64,000 nucleotides of DNA. Origin: Aerococcus sp. 1KP-2016. Its GTDB lineage: Bacteria; Bacillota; Bacilli; Lactobacillales; Aerococcaceae. The position numbers and the translations under genes were made by a program. The stretch spans positions 1 through 64,000 of the forward strand of contig NZ_NEEY01000005.1 of NCBI RefSeq assembly GCF_002252085.1, read 5' to 3'. The number at the start of each line of letters is the position of its first letter. The first letter of the stretch is position 1. This document shows positions 29,076 through 38,932 of this stretch, in pieces. The notes under the pieces were generated by a model that saw nothing but the letters and a program-made list of their open reading frames with translations, was not told the origin of the DNA and ran no database searches.

Positions 29076-29951
29076 TTGGAAAAGTTAGGATTTATAGTAG
29101 ATTCGGGATCTGATGTCCCTCAAGATGTCATCAGCAAATATGACGTTGAAGTTCTGCCCTTAAGTGTGAACTTTAATGATGGTCATTATTTAGATGGCGT
29201 AACCATTCAACCACAAGAAGTATTTGAACGTATGGAAGAAGAAATTCCCAAAACGTCATTGCCAAGTGGAGATTTAATCCAACAAGCATTTGAAAATTTA
29301 ATTGCAAAAGGTGTTACACAAATTATTGCAATTACGATTTCATCAAATCTATCAGGGACCAATAACTCTGTTCGTCTTATTGCGGAAGAATATGACAACG
29401 TGGATTGTTTCCTATTAGATACAAAAAATGTAGGTATTGGGTCAGGATTATTCATGGTTGCAGCAACTAAATACTTTGAAATGAAAAATGATTTTCAAAC
29501 AATCAAGGAAAAGTTGCAAGCCTCAGTTGAATACGGTCACGTATTCTTCCATGTACCAACACTTAAATATTTAATTGCAGGTGGTCGTATTGGCCGTGTG
29601 GCTGGTGCCGTTGGTTCATTGCTAAATATCCAACCAATTATTACTTGTGATGAAGATGGTATCTATACAACAATTGCGAAAATCCGTGCTTCTAAAAATA
29701 ATAACGAAGAGAAGACGATTAATAAACTATTAGAATTACTGGTGTCTGCTGGCAAGAACCAAGACCAGTACTTACTTGGATCATGTGGTGGAAACCCAGC
29801 AGCAAGAAAGACGGCAGCTAAATTATTGACCAGTCTAAAAGAGGCTTTGCCACATTATGAAGAAGCATATGATGTGCAGTTAAGCTCAGCGTTAGCTGTT
29901 CATACAGGTCCAGGTTTACTAGGTTGTGCAATCTTGCCGCTATTTAAATAA
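29076..29951 (+). CDS. DegV family fatty-acid-binding protein (FakB type)
   Basis: Protein of 291 residues. 'GFIVDSGSDVP' at the N-terminus, 'TSLPSGDLIQQAFENLI', 'ISSNLSGTNNSVRL' and 'AGGRIGRVAGAVGSLLNIQPI' are the DegV signatures. FakB proteins hold a fatty acid for phosphorylation by FakA before phospholipid synthesis. Start TTG 29076 is supported by GGAGG (29064–29068) at correct spacing and the family's N-terminus. It probably forms an operon with the DUF1836 gene. Which fatty acid is bound cannot be read from the sequence. Confidence 0.92.
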   Translation: MEKLGFIVDSGSDVPQDVISKYDVEVLPLSVNFNDGHYLDGVTIQPQEVFERMEEEIPKTSLPSGDLIQQAFENLIAKGVTQIIAITISSNLSGTNNSVRLIAEEYDNVDCFLLDTKNVGIGSGLFMVAATKYFEMKNDFQTIKEKLQASVEYGHVFFHVPTLKYLIAGGRIGRVAGAVGSLLNIQPIITCDEDGIYTTIAKIRASKNNNEEKTINKLLELLVSAGKNQDQYLLGSCGGNPAARKTAAKLLTSLKEALPHYEEAYDVQLSSALAVHTGPGLLGCAILPLFK

Positions 29952-29958
29952 ACGTTTT

Positions 29959-30002
29959 AAAAGGCACTGAAGTTCCCTATTGGGAGGTCTTCAGTGCCTT
30001 TT
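29959..30002. terminator. Bidirectional terminator after degV
   Basis: Fourteen-pair stem AAAAGGCACTGAAG/CTTCAGTGCCTTTT with an inner CCC/GGG pairing, between the convergent degV and ABC1-kinase genes. Confidence 0.88.
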
Positions 30003-30003
30003 A

Positions 30004-31595
30004 TTATTTTCGGCGTGCGCGTAACATTGAAATTAGTAAGATAAGGGCAATCACCGCCGTTACAACAAAGAAGGCAATGCCTAATAATTCCGCATAGTAA
30101 GTTTGTGCAGAAGTGATGATAAAGGTGGATGCGAGAATAAGCGATGATAGGATAACCCCGAATATCACGCGATTAATCATACTGTTAATATCTCGTAACC
30201 GTTCATCAATATTTTCAAAGGTAATGCGGACATTTAAGCGACCATTATTGATATTATCAACCATGGTCTCTAATTTATTTGGTAGATGTCTGATAGTATT
30301 AACTGAGCGAAAAGCTTCACGTGCTAAAAGACTAGGATCGACATATTTCTCCCAAGAGATTGCACCACTTGATAAAAAGAATGATTGGAATATTTGCATA
30401 AAATCTAAATTAGGGCTGAGATTTTGCGCAACGCCTTGTACCATCGCTACTGTTTTTTCTAACATGATATATTCCGATGGGAAGGTTAAACCATGGCGAT
30501 GACCAAATTTTAATAAATCCTGGAAAATAGCATCAATATTCAAAGCTTCCATTCCGGCAGTAAAATATCTATCGAATAAATCATCAATATCACGGTACAA
30601 AAGCACTTTATCGAGCGGTTTATTTTGCTTACAAATTTGCAAGAGTAGATTCACTAAGTGGTCAATGTCTTTGGCAATCAAGGCGCTTAAAATTTGGATT
30701 AGAATTTTCTTTTCTGAAGGGGAAACTTTTCCCATAGCACCAAAATCAATGAATACAATACTGCCATCTTGAATCATGATATTACCAGGATGAGGATCCG
30801 CGTGGTAAAAACCATCCTCAAAGACTTGGTACAAATAAGAGAGTACCAATTTGTGTGCTATATCATCTAAATCATAGGATTCTTGCTTTAATGCATGTAT
30901 CGTCCGATGGAAATACCTGATTCATAATCCTGAACTAACACACGTTTATTTGTGAGGGGTAAATAAGGCAAGGGTGATTTTATAGTTGTCCGATTTCGGT
31001 GATTTTCACTAAAGCGCAACATATTATGGGCTTCATTGACGAAATCTATTTCTTCCATTACCTGCCGTTTAATATCTTTTAAAATTTCAACAGGATTGAC
31101 AATGACATCGATAAAGATTGACGGCACAGCTTCTACGACACGAATAAAAATATTGATATCCCGGATTAGTTGGGCTTCAATTTCAGGTCGCTGAATTTTG
31201 ATGACTACTTTCTCACCCGTTTTGAGTTGGCCCTCGTGGACTTGGGCAATAGATGCAGATGCGAGTGGTTCATGGTTCACATAAGCAAAATCTTCCTCAA
31301 ATAAATGACCACTTTCAGAATAATACTGGTCCTGAATAACGTCAAAAGATAAGGGAAGGGTGTTTTCTTGTAATTTCTGTAGCTCAGTTAAATATTCGGC
31401 CGATAATAAATCACTTCTTGTTGACAAAATTTGGCCAATTTTAATAAAGCTCGGCCCTAATTCTTCAAAAGCTTGGCGTAGTGCTTGGGGTCGATTATCA
31501 TTTTCCCGTTTTTTGAATTTATGTCTAATTTCACCGAAACCATATGTACCTAGAACGGAAACCATTTCACGAAATCGGCTAGAATCACTTTGCAT
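30004..31595 (-). CDS. ABC1/UbiB (AarF) family atypical kinase, frameshifted as sequenced
   Basis: ABC1 atypical kinase-like protein. The N-terminal section (from 31595) has the KxGQ-type motif 'LGPSFIKIGQILSTRSDLL' and the Ala-rich loop in 'PLASASIAQVHEGQLKTGEKVVIKIQRP'. After 'SGISIGRY' the frame stops at about 30888. The continuation 'ALKQESYDLDDIAHKL…GFYHADPHPGN…FIDFGAMG' is in another frame. One missing base near 30895–30897 restores about 530 residues. Two membrane helices close the C-terminus. In proteobacteria UbiB supports ubiquinone synthesis; its role in lactic acid bacteria is unclear. A phasin-like gene lies upstream on the same strand. Confidence 0.82.
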
Positions 31596-31616
31596 ATTAT
31601 CACCGTCAATTCTTAA

Positions 31617-31648
31617 AAAGGCATCTTGTTATGCAACAAAATGCCTTT
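31617..31648 (-). terminator. Terminator between the phasin-like and ABC1-kinase genes
   Basis: Stem AAAGGCAT.TTGTT / AACAA.ATGCCTTT (31617–31648) with ATGC loop. On the minus strand it is followed by T's (31619–31615 region). It would end the phasin-like transcript at least partly. Confidence 0.65.
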
Positions 31649-31668
31649 AACTTTACTTGTATGATGCA

Positions 31669-31995
31669 TTAAATTTCAGTTGTTGTATCGTCAACTTCAA
31701 TTGAATCTGCAGCAACTGTATTCGTACCCTTTAATTTGCTCACTTCTTCAGTTAGGGCTTCAACTTGCGTTTGTAAATTTAAAATACGTTCGGATAATGT
31801 TTTATCCAAAGGGTCTTCAGTACGTACGCCATTATCACCTTGAACAACTCGTTTAATATCTTCACTTAGGACTTTACCTTCAGTAACAGAAATTTGGCCT
31901 TTTTCAATCAAAGTTTTTAGCGTTTCTTCAGCTTTTTCATAAGATAAACGGGTGCCACCAACAGCGGCTAGGAATAAATTTTTAATTGTATCCAT
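31669..31995 (-). CDS. Phasin-like coiled-coil protein
   Basis: Protein of 108 residues. The N-terminal part 'IKNLFLAAVGGTRLSYEKAEETLKTLIEKGQISVTEGKVL' matches short Firmicutes proteins annotated as phasin-related. A heptad coiled coil follows ('LSERILNLQTQVEALTEEVSKLK'), then an acidic Thr-rich tail. No polyhydroxyalkanoate synthase gene is visible in the window, so the phasin name reflects only similarity. It sits upstream of the ABC1 kinase, a common pairing. AAAGGAG precedes the ATG. Confidence 0.7.
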   Translation of the reverse strand: MDTIKNLFLAAVGGTRLSYEKAEETLKTLIEKGQISVTEGKVLSEDIKRVVQGDNGVRTEDPLDKTLSERILNLQTQVEALTEEVSKLKGTNTVAADSIEVDDTTTEI

Positions 31996-32057
31996 TTTGA
32001 AACACTCCTTTTAAGGTAACTGCTTAGTGATAGGGTACTTATATAATATAGTATAAG

Positions 32058-32357
32058 TTATGCTTGTTCAATAAAATTGTATACAAAATTCTCCTCGGAT
32101 GGATTGAAATCTACCTCAAAGTCATACCCATTGAAGAACCATTCATCATTTTGTGTAATGTAATAGTAAATACCATCAACGGTTTGATCTGCAAGTACGT
32201 TACCCGTGGGTGCTTCTATGGTCAAACCTACAGAGAATCCCTCATGAACCGCTGTTTTCCCGTAAACACGGCTATGAAAACCAACTTGACTGCCTTCAGT
32301 CAGTCCCATTTCTTCGACAAAATATTGTTGAGCTGCTGGCGTAATTGATAACTTCAT
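32058..32357 (-). CDS. HesB/IscA-like fold protein lacking cysteines
   Basis: Small protein of 99 residues beginning 'MKLSITPAAQQYFVEEMGL', the start of the HesB-like (IscA-fold) family, and ending 'GYDFEVDFNPSEENFVYNF'. It contains no cysteine at all, so it cannot bind an Fe-S cluster by the A-type mechanism. Such Firmicutes variants (YneR-like) are called iron-sulfur biosynthesis family proteins by fold only. A good ribosome site (AAGGAG) precedes the ATG. Confidence 0.75.
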   Translation of the reverse strand: MKLSITPAAQQYFVEEMGLTEGSQVGFHSRVYGKTAVHEGFSVGLTIEAPTGNVLADQTVDGIYYYITQNDEWFFNGYDFEVDFNPSEENFVYNFIEQA

Positions 32358-32546
32358 TGTATATGCTCCTTCTTACTTTCAATTCATTATAGGTTCATTA
32401 TAACTCACTCAATTTTTAAAGCAATTGATTTATTTAAGCGCCTTCATAGCAAGGTTTTCATGCTTGTTGAATTCTTGTTATTCCACCATTAATCCTAGGA
32501 ATTATGATAAAATATTCATATAGTTACTGAATAGGAGGAAGCAAGA

Positions 32547-33212
32547 ATGACATCAGTCGTAACATTTGATAATGTATCGTTTAAACCAAACGAGGAGGCA
32601 TTATTAAGTGATGTATCTTTTGAAATTGAACAAGATGAAATGATCAGGATTGAAGGACCATCAGGTAGTGGAAAGAGTACCCTATTAAAATTAATTTCCT
32701 CATTGATTCCAAGAACGACGGGGCAAATATTATTTGAGGGGAAATCTATTGAAGCTGTGGGGTATCAAGAATATCGTAAAGCAGTGTCTTATGTGGCTCA
32801 AAATCCGCACTTATTTGGACAAACTATTCGAGATAACTTCGAGTTGGTTTTTGAAGCGCATGATGCAGACTTTGATGAAGCTAAAGTTCTGACATTTATG
32901 AAACAATTTGGTTTATCGCATATTGAATTGGACAAATCAATTCATAAAATCTCCGGTGGTGAAAAACAACGCGTGGGTTTAATCCGACATTTATTATTTC
33001 CACCAAAAGTGTTGCTACTAGATGAAATTACCTCTTCATTGGATGAAGAAAATCGTCATCGAGTATGGGAGATTTTACTTGATTATAAGCAACAACATAA
33101 AGTATCTATTTTGTGGGTTAGTCATATTGAAGATAATGATATTTTCCCGGATAGAATTTTTCAAATTAAGAATAGAGCATTAACTATAGAAAAGGGTGCA
33201 GCAAATGACTAG
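32547..33212 (+). CDS. Iron-export ABC transporter ATP-binding protein FetA-like
   Basis: ABC ATPase of 221 residues. Walker A 'GPSGSGKST' is at residues 37–45, with 'ISGGEKQRVGLIRHLL' as the signature and 'VLLLDEITSSLDEE' as Walker B. It overlaps the following UPF0014 permease by eight bases. In E. coli the FetAB pair increases iron export and peroxide resistance. The role here is by homology. AGGAGG lies before ATG 32547, with an extended -10 TGATAAAAT (about 32508–32516) upstream. Confidence 0.85.
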   Translation: MTSVVTFDNVSFKPNEEALLSDVSFEIEQDEMIRIEGPSGSGKSTLLKLISSLIPRTTGQILFEGKSIEAVGYQEYRKAVSYVAQNPHLFGQTIRDNFELVFEAHDADFDEAKVLTFMKQFGLSHIELDKSIHKISGGEKQRVGLIRHLLFPPKVLLLDEITSSLDEENRHRVWEILLDYKQQHKVSILWVSHIEDNDIFPDRIFQIKNRALTIEKGAAND

Positions 33213-33975
33213 TCAATTAACAACAACACCAACTTCATTAATGTTTTCCTTTGTCTTAGTTTTATTCGCAGTGTTCATCTCTTACCGTGAAAAACTAGGT
33301 TTGGAAAAAGAAATTTTATGGGCTATGTTCCGAATGGTCATCCAGTTAGTTGTGATTGGATACGTACTAACTTATATTTTTCAAATTGATTCTAAAATTG
33401 TAACTGCAATTATTATGGCCTTTATGATTTTTAATGCAGCATTTAATGCCGCTAAAAGGGCAGATAAAATTCCTAATGCCTTAAAAATTTCCTTGATTGC
33501 CATCTTGGGTGGTGTGGCAGTATCTATCCTGGTGCTTGTTTTCTCAGGATCTATTCAATTTGTACCAGCTCAGATTATTCCAATTACTGGTATGTTAGTA
33601 GGTAATGCAATGTCAGTACTTGGCCTATCTTTTCGTAATTTGAATAATGAATTTGCAAAAGGACAACAAGAAGTGAACGAACGATTAGCGCTGGGAGCAT
33701 CCATTAGATTAGCATCTGCAGATATAATCCGAGAATCTATCAAAGGCTCATTGCAACCAACTATCGACTCTGCGCGTACCGTTGGTTTGGTCCTACTTCC
33801 GGGTATGATGACAGGTATGATGTTAGCCGGTGCAGTACCAATGGATTCTATCATGTATCAGATTTTAATTTACTTTATGATGGTGGCTACATCGGCTATT
33901 ACTTCAGTGATTGCAGTTTACCTATCTTACAAACATTTCTATTCTGAATATGGTCAACTACAATTACCGCAATAG
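33205..33975 (+). CDS. Iron-export ABC transporter permease FetB-like (UPF0014)
   Basis: Integral membrane protein of about 256 residues with seven hydrophobic segments. The UPF0014 motif 'IIPITGMLVGNAMSVLGLSFRNL' and 'GASIRLASADIIRESIKGSLQPTID' and 'LVLLPGMMTGMMLAGA' are clear. ATG 33205 is used because AAAGGG (33191–33196) would lie inside a gene starting at GTG 33196. It pairs with the ATPase just upstream to form a metal exporter. Confidence 0.88.
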   Translation: MTSQLTTTPTSLMFSFVLVLFAVFISYREKLGLEKEILWAMFRMVIQLVVIGYVLTYIFQIDSKIVTAIIMAFMIFNAAFNAAKRADKIPNALKISLIAILGGVAVSILVLVFSGSIQFVPAQIIPITGMLVGNAMSVLGLSFRNLNNEFAKGQQEVNERLALGASIRLASADIIRESIKGSLQPTIDSARTVGLVLLPGMMTGMMLAGAVPMDSIMYQILIYFMMVATSAITSVIAVYLSYKHFYSEYGQLQLPQ

Positions 33976-34057
33976 ATAATTAAGCGTATTTTTGTACATA
34001 AAATTTAGTAAATACAGTAAATGATGATGGGTAATGGCATCATCAAGGGGGATTCTC

Positions 34058-34819
34058 ATGGGTTTGAAATACCAAGAAATAGTAAAAGTGCATCATTTTC
34101 ATTGTAACGCATTTGGCGAAATGACACTTTCAGCACTGCTAGATATCATGCTGATTGCTTCTAATAATCAAGAAACAAGTATTCCAGCAGATAGTCAGGG
34201 TTTTAGAGATAAGGCTTGGGCATGGATTATTACACAAAATCAAATTGATATTAAGCGCTTACCACGCTATAATGAAGAAATTATCGCATACACTGAACCA
34301 ACGACCTATAACAAATTTTTCTGTAAACGGTATTTCGCATTAAAAACGACCAATGACGAAATTTTGGTTGAAGCTGAAACGACTTTCGCATTAATCGATT
34401 TGAATCAGCGATCAATCGTTAGAATACCAGAAGAAATTGGCGAATGGTATCAAGTAGTACTTGAAGCTAAACCTAGTCGTCGTAAACGATTAGCCAAAAC
34501 TTTAGTAGAAGATAGCAAGCAAAATTCATTCGAAGTAAAATTTTTAGACATTGATGTTAATAATCATGTAAACAACACCATTTATTTGAAATGGTTATCA
34601 AATTCCTTAGGTATGGAATGGTTTGAAAAATATGAACCTATGTCCTTTACCATCGCATATGAAAAAGAAATGTACCTACATCAAGAAGGTACCGTTCATT
34701 CAGATTTAAGTAGTTTAGATGAGACACTGTCTCGTGGTGATCACTTTGTGACCCATCATATTATCGATAGTGTAGACAATGTCCACTGTTTAACGGAAAT
34801 TACTTGGAAAATAAAATAG
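34058..34819 (+). CDS. Acyl-ACP thioesterase (FatA-like, double hotdog)
   Basis: Protein of about 253 residues with two hotdog folds. The first has 'SAWAWIITQNQIDIKRLPRY'-like sequence and the second contains 'LDIDVNNHVNNTIYLKWL', the conserved Asn-His pair of plant-type thioesterases. It would release fatty acids from acyl carrier protein in the cytoplasm. AAGGGGG (about 34046–34052) places the start at ATG 34058 rather than 34034. It precedes coaA by 16 bases, so thioester metabolism and CoA synthesis genes share a transcript. Confidence 0.85.
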   Translation: MGLKYQEIVKVHHFHCNAFGEMTLSALLDIMLIASNNQETSIPADSQGFRDKAWAWIITQNQIDIKRLPRYNEEIIAYTEPTTYNKFFCKRYFALKTTNDEILVEAETTFALIDLNQRSIVRIPEEIGEWYQVVLEAKPSRRKRLAKTLVEDSKQNSFEVKFLDIDVNNHVNNTIYLKWLSNSLGMEWFEKYEPMSFTIAYEKEMYLHQEGTVHSDLSSLDETLSRGDHFVTHHIIDSVDNVHCLTEITWKIK

Positions 34820-34835
34820 TAAGTTTGGAGTTATT

Positions 34836-35771
34836 ATGCAAGTGAATAGAGATTACTATATCATCGACCGTAAAGAATGGAATCATTACTTACAGGACTT
34901 AAACAATCCATTCGATATTAATTTAACTAATGAACAATTGAATAGCCTAACATCCTTGAATGACTCCTTAACGATTCGAGATGCAATCGAAGTATATAAA
35001 CCCTTAACCCAGTTAATTTCTATTTATCGTGAAAATTATAATCAGTTAGAGACAAAACGGGCAAAATTTATGGGGATTTCTGAAAAAATACCGCCTTTTA
35101 TTATTGGTATAGCCGGTGGTGTGGCTGTAGGGAAAAGTACTACAGCGCGTTTATTGAAGCTATTCCTAGCGCATGCCTATCCTAAATTAAATGTCGAATT
35201 AGTTACAACAGATGGATTTCTATACCCAAATAAAATATTACAGGAAAAGGGTATCATGAATCGAAAAGGATTTCCAGAATCTTATAATATGGAGAAATTG
35301 GAACAATTTTTAGTGGATGTGAAGAGCAATAAAGAAGAAATTGTTTATCCGAAATATTCTCATTCAATTTATGACATCATTGAAGACGGGTCAAATGTGT
35401 TACGCAATCCACAAATTTTGATTGTTGAAGGAATCAATGTGCTACAGACGGCGGAAAACTCAAATGTGTTTATGAGTGATTTCTGGGACCTTTCTGTTTA
35501 TGTGGATGCTGACTCAGATATGATTGAAAAATGGTTCTATCAACGATTCCGTTTATTAGTTTTACAAGCAAAGGATCGCCCCGAAGATTATTATTATCAA
35601 TTCAGACAACTTTCATTTGAAAAAGCTATGCAGATGGCTGGCGATACCTGGCGCAATATTAACTTGGTCAATTTACAAGAATATATCTTACCAACGAGAA
35701 ATCGTGCAAATATCGTGATTCATAAAGAAGATCATCATTATATTAATGAACTTTGGATCAAGAAATATTAA
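34836..35771 (+). CDS. coaA: Type I pantothenate kinase
   Basis: Kinase of 311 residues catalysing the first step of CoA synthesis. Walker A 'GGVAVGKST' is near residue 94. 'VTTDGFLYPN', 'RKGFPESYN' and 'LIVEGINVLQ' follow, and 'YVDADSDMIEKWFYQRF' and 'WRNINLVNLQEYILPTRNRA' are family-specific. Length is normal. The weak ribosome site (TTTGGAG) and short gap suggest co-transcription with the thioesterase. The AI-2E-type permease follows by 18 bases. Confidence 0.95.
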   Translation: MQVNRDYYIIDRKEWNHYLQDLNNPFDINLTNEQLNSLTSLNDSLTIRDAIEVYKPLTQLISIYRENYNQLETKRAKFMGISEKIPPFIIGIAGGVAVGKSTTARLLKLFLAHAYPKLNVELVTTDGFLYPNKILQEKGIMNRKGFPESYNMEKLEQFLVDVKSNKEEIVYPKYSHSIYDIIEDGSNVLRNPQILIVEGINVLQTAENSNVFMSDFWDLSVYVDADSDMIEKWFYQRFRLLVLQAKDRPEDYYYQFRQLSFEKAMQMAGDTWRNINLVNLQEYILPTRNRANIVIHKEDHHYINELWIKKY

Positions 35772-35789
35772 TAGAGAGTGGGATGATAT

Positions 35790-36959
35790 ATGGAGAAAAA
35801 ACGTACGTGGCAACGTTTATTGGGCTTATTGTTCATTTTCGTTTTGTCATATTGGGGAATCAACAATCTTGCAGTGATTAAAAATGCATTTGATGCAATT
35901 ATTGGCGTTGTAAGACCATTTCTATTAGGAGCAGCACTCGCTTTTGTATTAAATATCCCGCTAAACTTCTTTGAAAAGCATATGACCAAATGGTTAGGTG
36001 GTTATAGAAAATGGTTTAGAGTAGTGGGTATTTTATTTGGTTTTAGTATTATCGTTGGTATTATTTCCTTTATCGTTTTCCTAGTTGTACCAGATTTACA
36101 AGAAACGTTAGGGTCATTTATTGCCCAAGTACCAGCAGAAATTAATTTACTTTACAGTAAAATAAATCAATATATCATGGATAATCCGGAAATTGTGGCA
36201 ACTTTTAATCAACTCAATTTGGATGTTGAACGGTTGCGGACACAAGCTTTCGATATGATACAAAGCTTTTCATCAGGCGTTCTAGACACGACATTTAGTG
36301 TGGTAGGAAATCTAGTCAGTGGTGTATTTAATGGTTTTGTAGCTATCATCTTTGGGACATCTATTTTATTTAAGAAAGAAACTTTGATACGCCAATTAAA
36401 GAAAATCATCTATGGCACACTCAATTTAAAGTGGGCCAACTATGTGGTCAATGTTGGTTCGGAAGCGAATCAAACTTTTTCTCAATATGTTAGCGGTCAG
36501 GTCACAGAAGCGGGTATTTTACTGACATTAGTGTTCATCGGTATGAATATCTTTCAGTTCCCCTTTGCCTTGTCTGTTTCCGTATTAACGGGGTCAATGG
36601 CCTTAGTCCCAATTTATGGGGCTGTGATGGGTGGTTTTGTTGGTTTCTTACTAATTGCCGTAGTAAATTTCCAACAAGCTATTTGGTTTGTAGTATTTAT
36701 TGTGATCGTCCAACAATTTGAGGGGAACATTATTTATCCAAGAGTTGTGGGTGGTTCTGTCGGTCTGCCAGGCATTTGGGTCTTATTTTCAGTAACAGTA
36801 GGTGGTGCGTTCTTTGGGATTGCCGGCATGTTATTGAGCGTACCAGTTTTTGCCTTGTGCTATAAATTAGCATCAGCAACTATTAACTATAATTTAGAAG
36901 AAGCTGGGCTAGCAATTTCAACAGACAGCCGAAATTTACGGGCTAAGAAATATAGATAA
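35790..36959 (+). CDS. AI-2E family transporter (YtvI/PerM-like permease)
   Basis: Membrane protein of 389 residues with about eight helices. 'LLGAALAFVLNIPLNFFEKH', 'IFGTSILFKKETLIRQLKKI' and the C-terminal 'GGAFFGIAGMLLSVPVFALCYKLA' are typical of the UPF0118/AI-2E exporter family. The substrate is unknown; the name comes from E. coli TqsA. Other members act as Na+/H+ antiporters. A strong terminator follows, so it ends the thioesterase–coaA transcript. Confidence 0.88.
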   Translation: MEKKRTWQRLLGLLFIFVLSYWGINNLAVIKNAFDAIIGVVRPFLLGAALAFVLNIPLNFFEKHMTKWLGGYRKWFRVVGILFGFSIIVGIISFIVFLVVPDLQETLGSFIAQVPAEINLLYSKINQYIMDNPEIVATFNQLNLDVERLRTQAFDMIQSFSSGVLDTTFSVVGNLVSGVFNGFVAIIFGTSILFKKETLIRQLKKIIYGTLNLKWANYVVNVGSEANQTFSQYVSGQVTEAGILLTLVFIGMNIFQFPFALSVSVLTGSMALVPIYGAVMGGFVGFLLIAVVNFQQAIWFVVFIVIVQQFEGNIIYPRVVGGSVGLPGIWVLFSVTVGGAFFGIAGMLLSVPVFALCYKLASATINYNLEEAGLAISTDSRNLRAKKYR

Positions 36960-36979
36960 ATAGAGGTATCCATGTATAC

Positions 36980-37019
36980 AAAAAAGCAGTAGCGACACTG
37001 AAGTCGCTACTGCTTTTTT
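36980..37019. terminator. Strong bidirectional terminator
   Basis: Perfect 17-pair stem (36980–36996 with 37003–37019) and a 6-base loop, six A's on one side and T's on the other. It separates the convergent permease and ABC exporter genes. Confidence 0.92.
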
Positions 37020-37102
37020 TGGTTCTATTATAAATAGTGTTGGTGAGCTTTCACATTGAATCCCATGTACACCTTTTCTTGTATCGAGCGTTCTATGAGC
37101 CA

Positions 37103-38932
37103 TTAAGAGTATCCTAATGATACTTCGACAGGTGACTCTTCAGAGAATTGACTATTGTATAAGTCAGCATAGAAGCCATTGGCAGCCATTAATTCATCAT
37201 GGGTACCGAATTCTGTAATATTCCCTTCTTGCATCACTAAGATGAGATCTGCATCACGAATAGTCGATAGACGGTGAGCAATCACAAAACTTGTACGGCC
37301 TTCCATGATTTTATTCATGGCTTCTTGAATTAATTTTTCAAGACGGGTATCAACTGAAGAAGTGGCTTCATCCAAAATTAAAATATCGGGATCAGCAATC
37401 ACGGCCCGTGCGATTGTCATTAATTGTTTTTGACCTAAGGAAATATTATTGGCCTCTTCATTGATTTCCATTTCATAACCGCCTGGAAGGGTATGGATGA
37501 AATGGTCGACATTGGCAACTTCGGCTGCTTCCTGTACTTCATAGTCATTGGCATCTAATTTACCAAAGCGGATATTTTCCCTTACCGTGTCTGTGTACAA
37601 CCAAGCGTCTTGAAGTACCATACCGAAATGATTTCTTAATTCTTCACGGGTCATAGATTTTGTTGGCACACCGTCAATTTTAATTGCGCCAGCATCAACA
37701 TCATAGAAGCGCATTAATAAATTGATAAGGGTTGTTTTACCAGCACCTGTAGGACCAACGATTGCTACAGTTTGACCTGGTTTAACTTTTAGTGAAATAT
37801 CTTTCATTAAAGGTTTTTCTGGATTATAACCAAATCGTACATGATCAAATTCGACGGCACCTTTTACTTTTGCAGGTAGATGACCTGAAACGGTTTCTTG
37901 TTCTTCTTCTTCCTCTGCTAGAAAGTCAAATACACGATGCGATGCAGCCAAGGCAGCTTGTAGCACACCACTTAATTGCGTCAACATTTGAATTGGTTGC
38001 GTAATTTGCATCACATATTGTACCAGTGCTTGTAAGTTACCTACAGTCAATTTGCCAGCTAATGTAAATAAACTACCAGCTAGCGCAGTAGCTACGTAAC
38101 CCAAGTTACTTACTGTGCTCAGTAGGGGCATCATTAATGAAGATAAGAAACTTGCCTTAAATCCGTAATCACGGAGATATTTGTTACGACGTTTGAATTC
38201 CTCAATAGATTCTTGCTGATGACCGTATACTTTAATTTCGGTAAAACCACTTAGTTGTTCTTGCGTATAGCCGAATAAGTTACCAAGAGCATTCGCTTGA
38301 TCTTGGAAGGCAGATTGAGATTTATTAATGATTAATTTTGCGAATAAATAGGATAAAGGGATCGTTGCCAAGATAATAAAAGCCAATTGCCATTGGATGA
38401 TAAACATAGAGATAACGGCAAAACTAATACCAAGTATGGCATTCAAAAATTGAATAAAAGATTGTTGTAGGGCATTCGTTATTGAATCAATATCATTGGT
38501 CATGCGAGACAAAATATCTCCTGTAGCATGACGATCAAAATATGAAACAGGCATACGGTTGGCTTTTTTCGCGACATCATTACGTAAATCGTAAATAGCA
38601 CTTTGGACGACATTCGTTAACCAAAATTGGCCCAGAAATTCACCAGACCAGTAGAAACAACCACGGATGAAATACATTACGGCTACAAAACCAATGTATT
38701 GATAATTAATACCAGCACCGGGCACGCCTTTCATCATATCTACCACATTAGCAGTTAACTCAGTGATGGCTAAACCTAATATAATTGGTTCTAGTACACT
38801 AGCTATATTCATCCAAACAGTTGCAAGCATGGATAGGAAAAATTGTACTTTATATGGTTTGATGTAGGTCCATAAGTTCGCAAGGATTTCTTTTGTTGGG
38901 ATTTCTTGTTTTTCCACTTGATTAGTAGTCAC
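37103..38932 (-). CDS. Heterodimeric ABC exporter subunit (LmrD/BmrD-like)
   Basis: ABC half-transporter of 609 residues: six membrane helices then an ATPase domain with Walker A 'GPTGAGKTT' and a canonical Walker B with catalytic Glu, 'DILILDEATSSVD'. Its signature motif is altered (ISLGQ rather than LSGGQ). In heterodimeric exporters the partner carries the degenerate Walker B, which fits here (see the adjacent gene). The start overlaps the end of that gene by 11 bases. A multidrug or lipid exporter is likely, but no substrate can be assigned. Confidence 0.9.
   Translation of the reverse strand: MTTNQVEKQEIPTKEILANLWTYIKPYKVQFFLSMLATVWMNIASVLEPIILGLAITELTANVVDMMKGVPGAGINYQYIGFVAVMYFIRGCFYWSGEFLGQFWLTNVVQSAIYDLRNDVAKKANRMPVSYFDRHATGDILSRMTNDIDSITNALQQSFIQFLNAILGISFAVISMFIIQWQLAFIILATIPLSYLFAKLIINKSQSAFQDQANALGNLFGYTQEQLSGFTEIKVYGHQQESIEEFKRRNKYLRDYGFKASFLSSLMMPLLSTVSNLGYVATALAGSLFTLAGKLTVGNLQALVQYVMQITQPIQMLTQLSGVLQAALAASHRVFDFLAEEEEEQETVSGHLPAKVKGAVEFDHVRFGYNPEKPLMKDISLKVKPGQTVAIVGPTGAGKTTLINLLMRFYDVDAGAIKIDGVPTKSMTREELRNHFGMVLQDAWLYTDTVRENIRFGKLDANDYEVQEAAEVANVDHFIHTLPGGYEMEINEEANNISLGQKQLMTIARAVIADPDILILDEATSSVDTRLEKLIQEAMNKIMEGRTSFVIAHRLSTIRDADLILVMQEGNITEFGTHDELMAANGFYADLYNSQFSEESPVEVSLGYS

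Noticed and set aside
31669-31995. A polyhydroxyalkanoate granule gene set
   Set aside because: Only a phasin-like coiled-coil protein is present; no synthase, reductase or depolymerase gene is near it.
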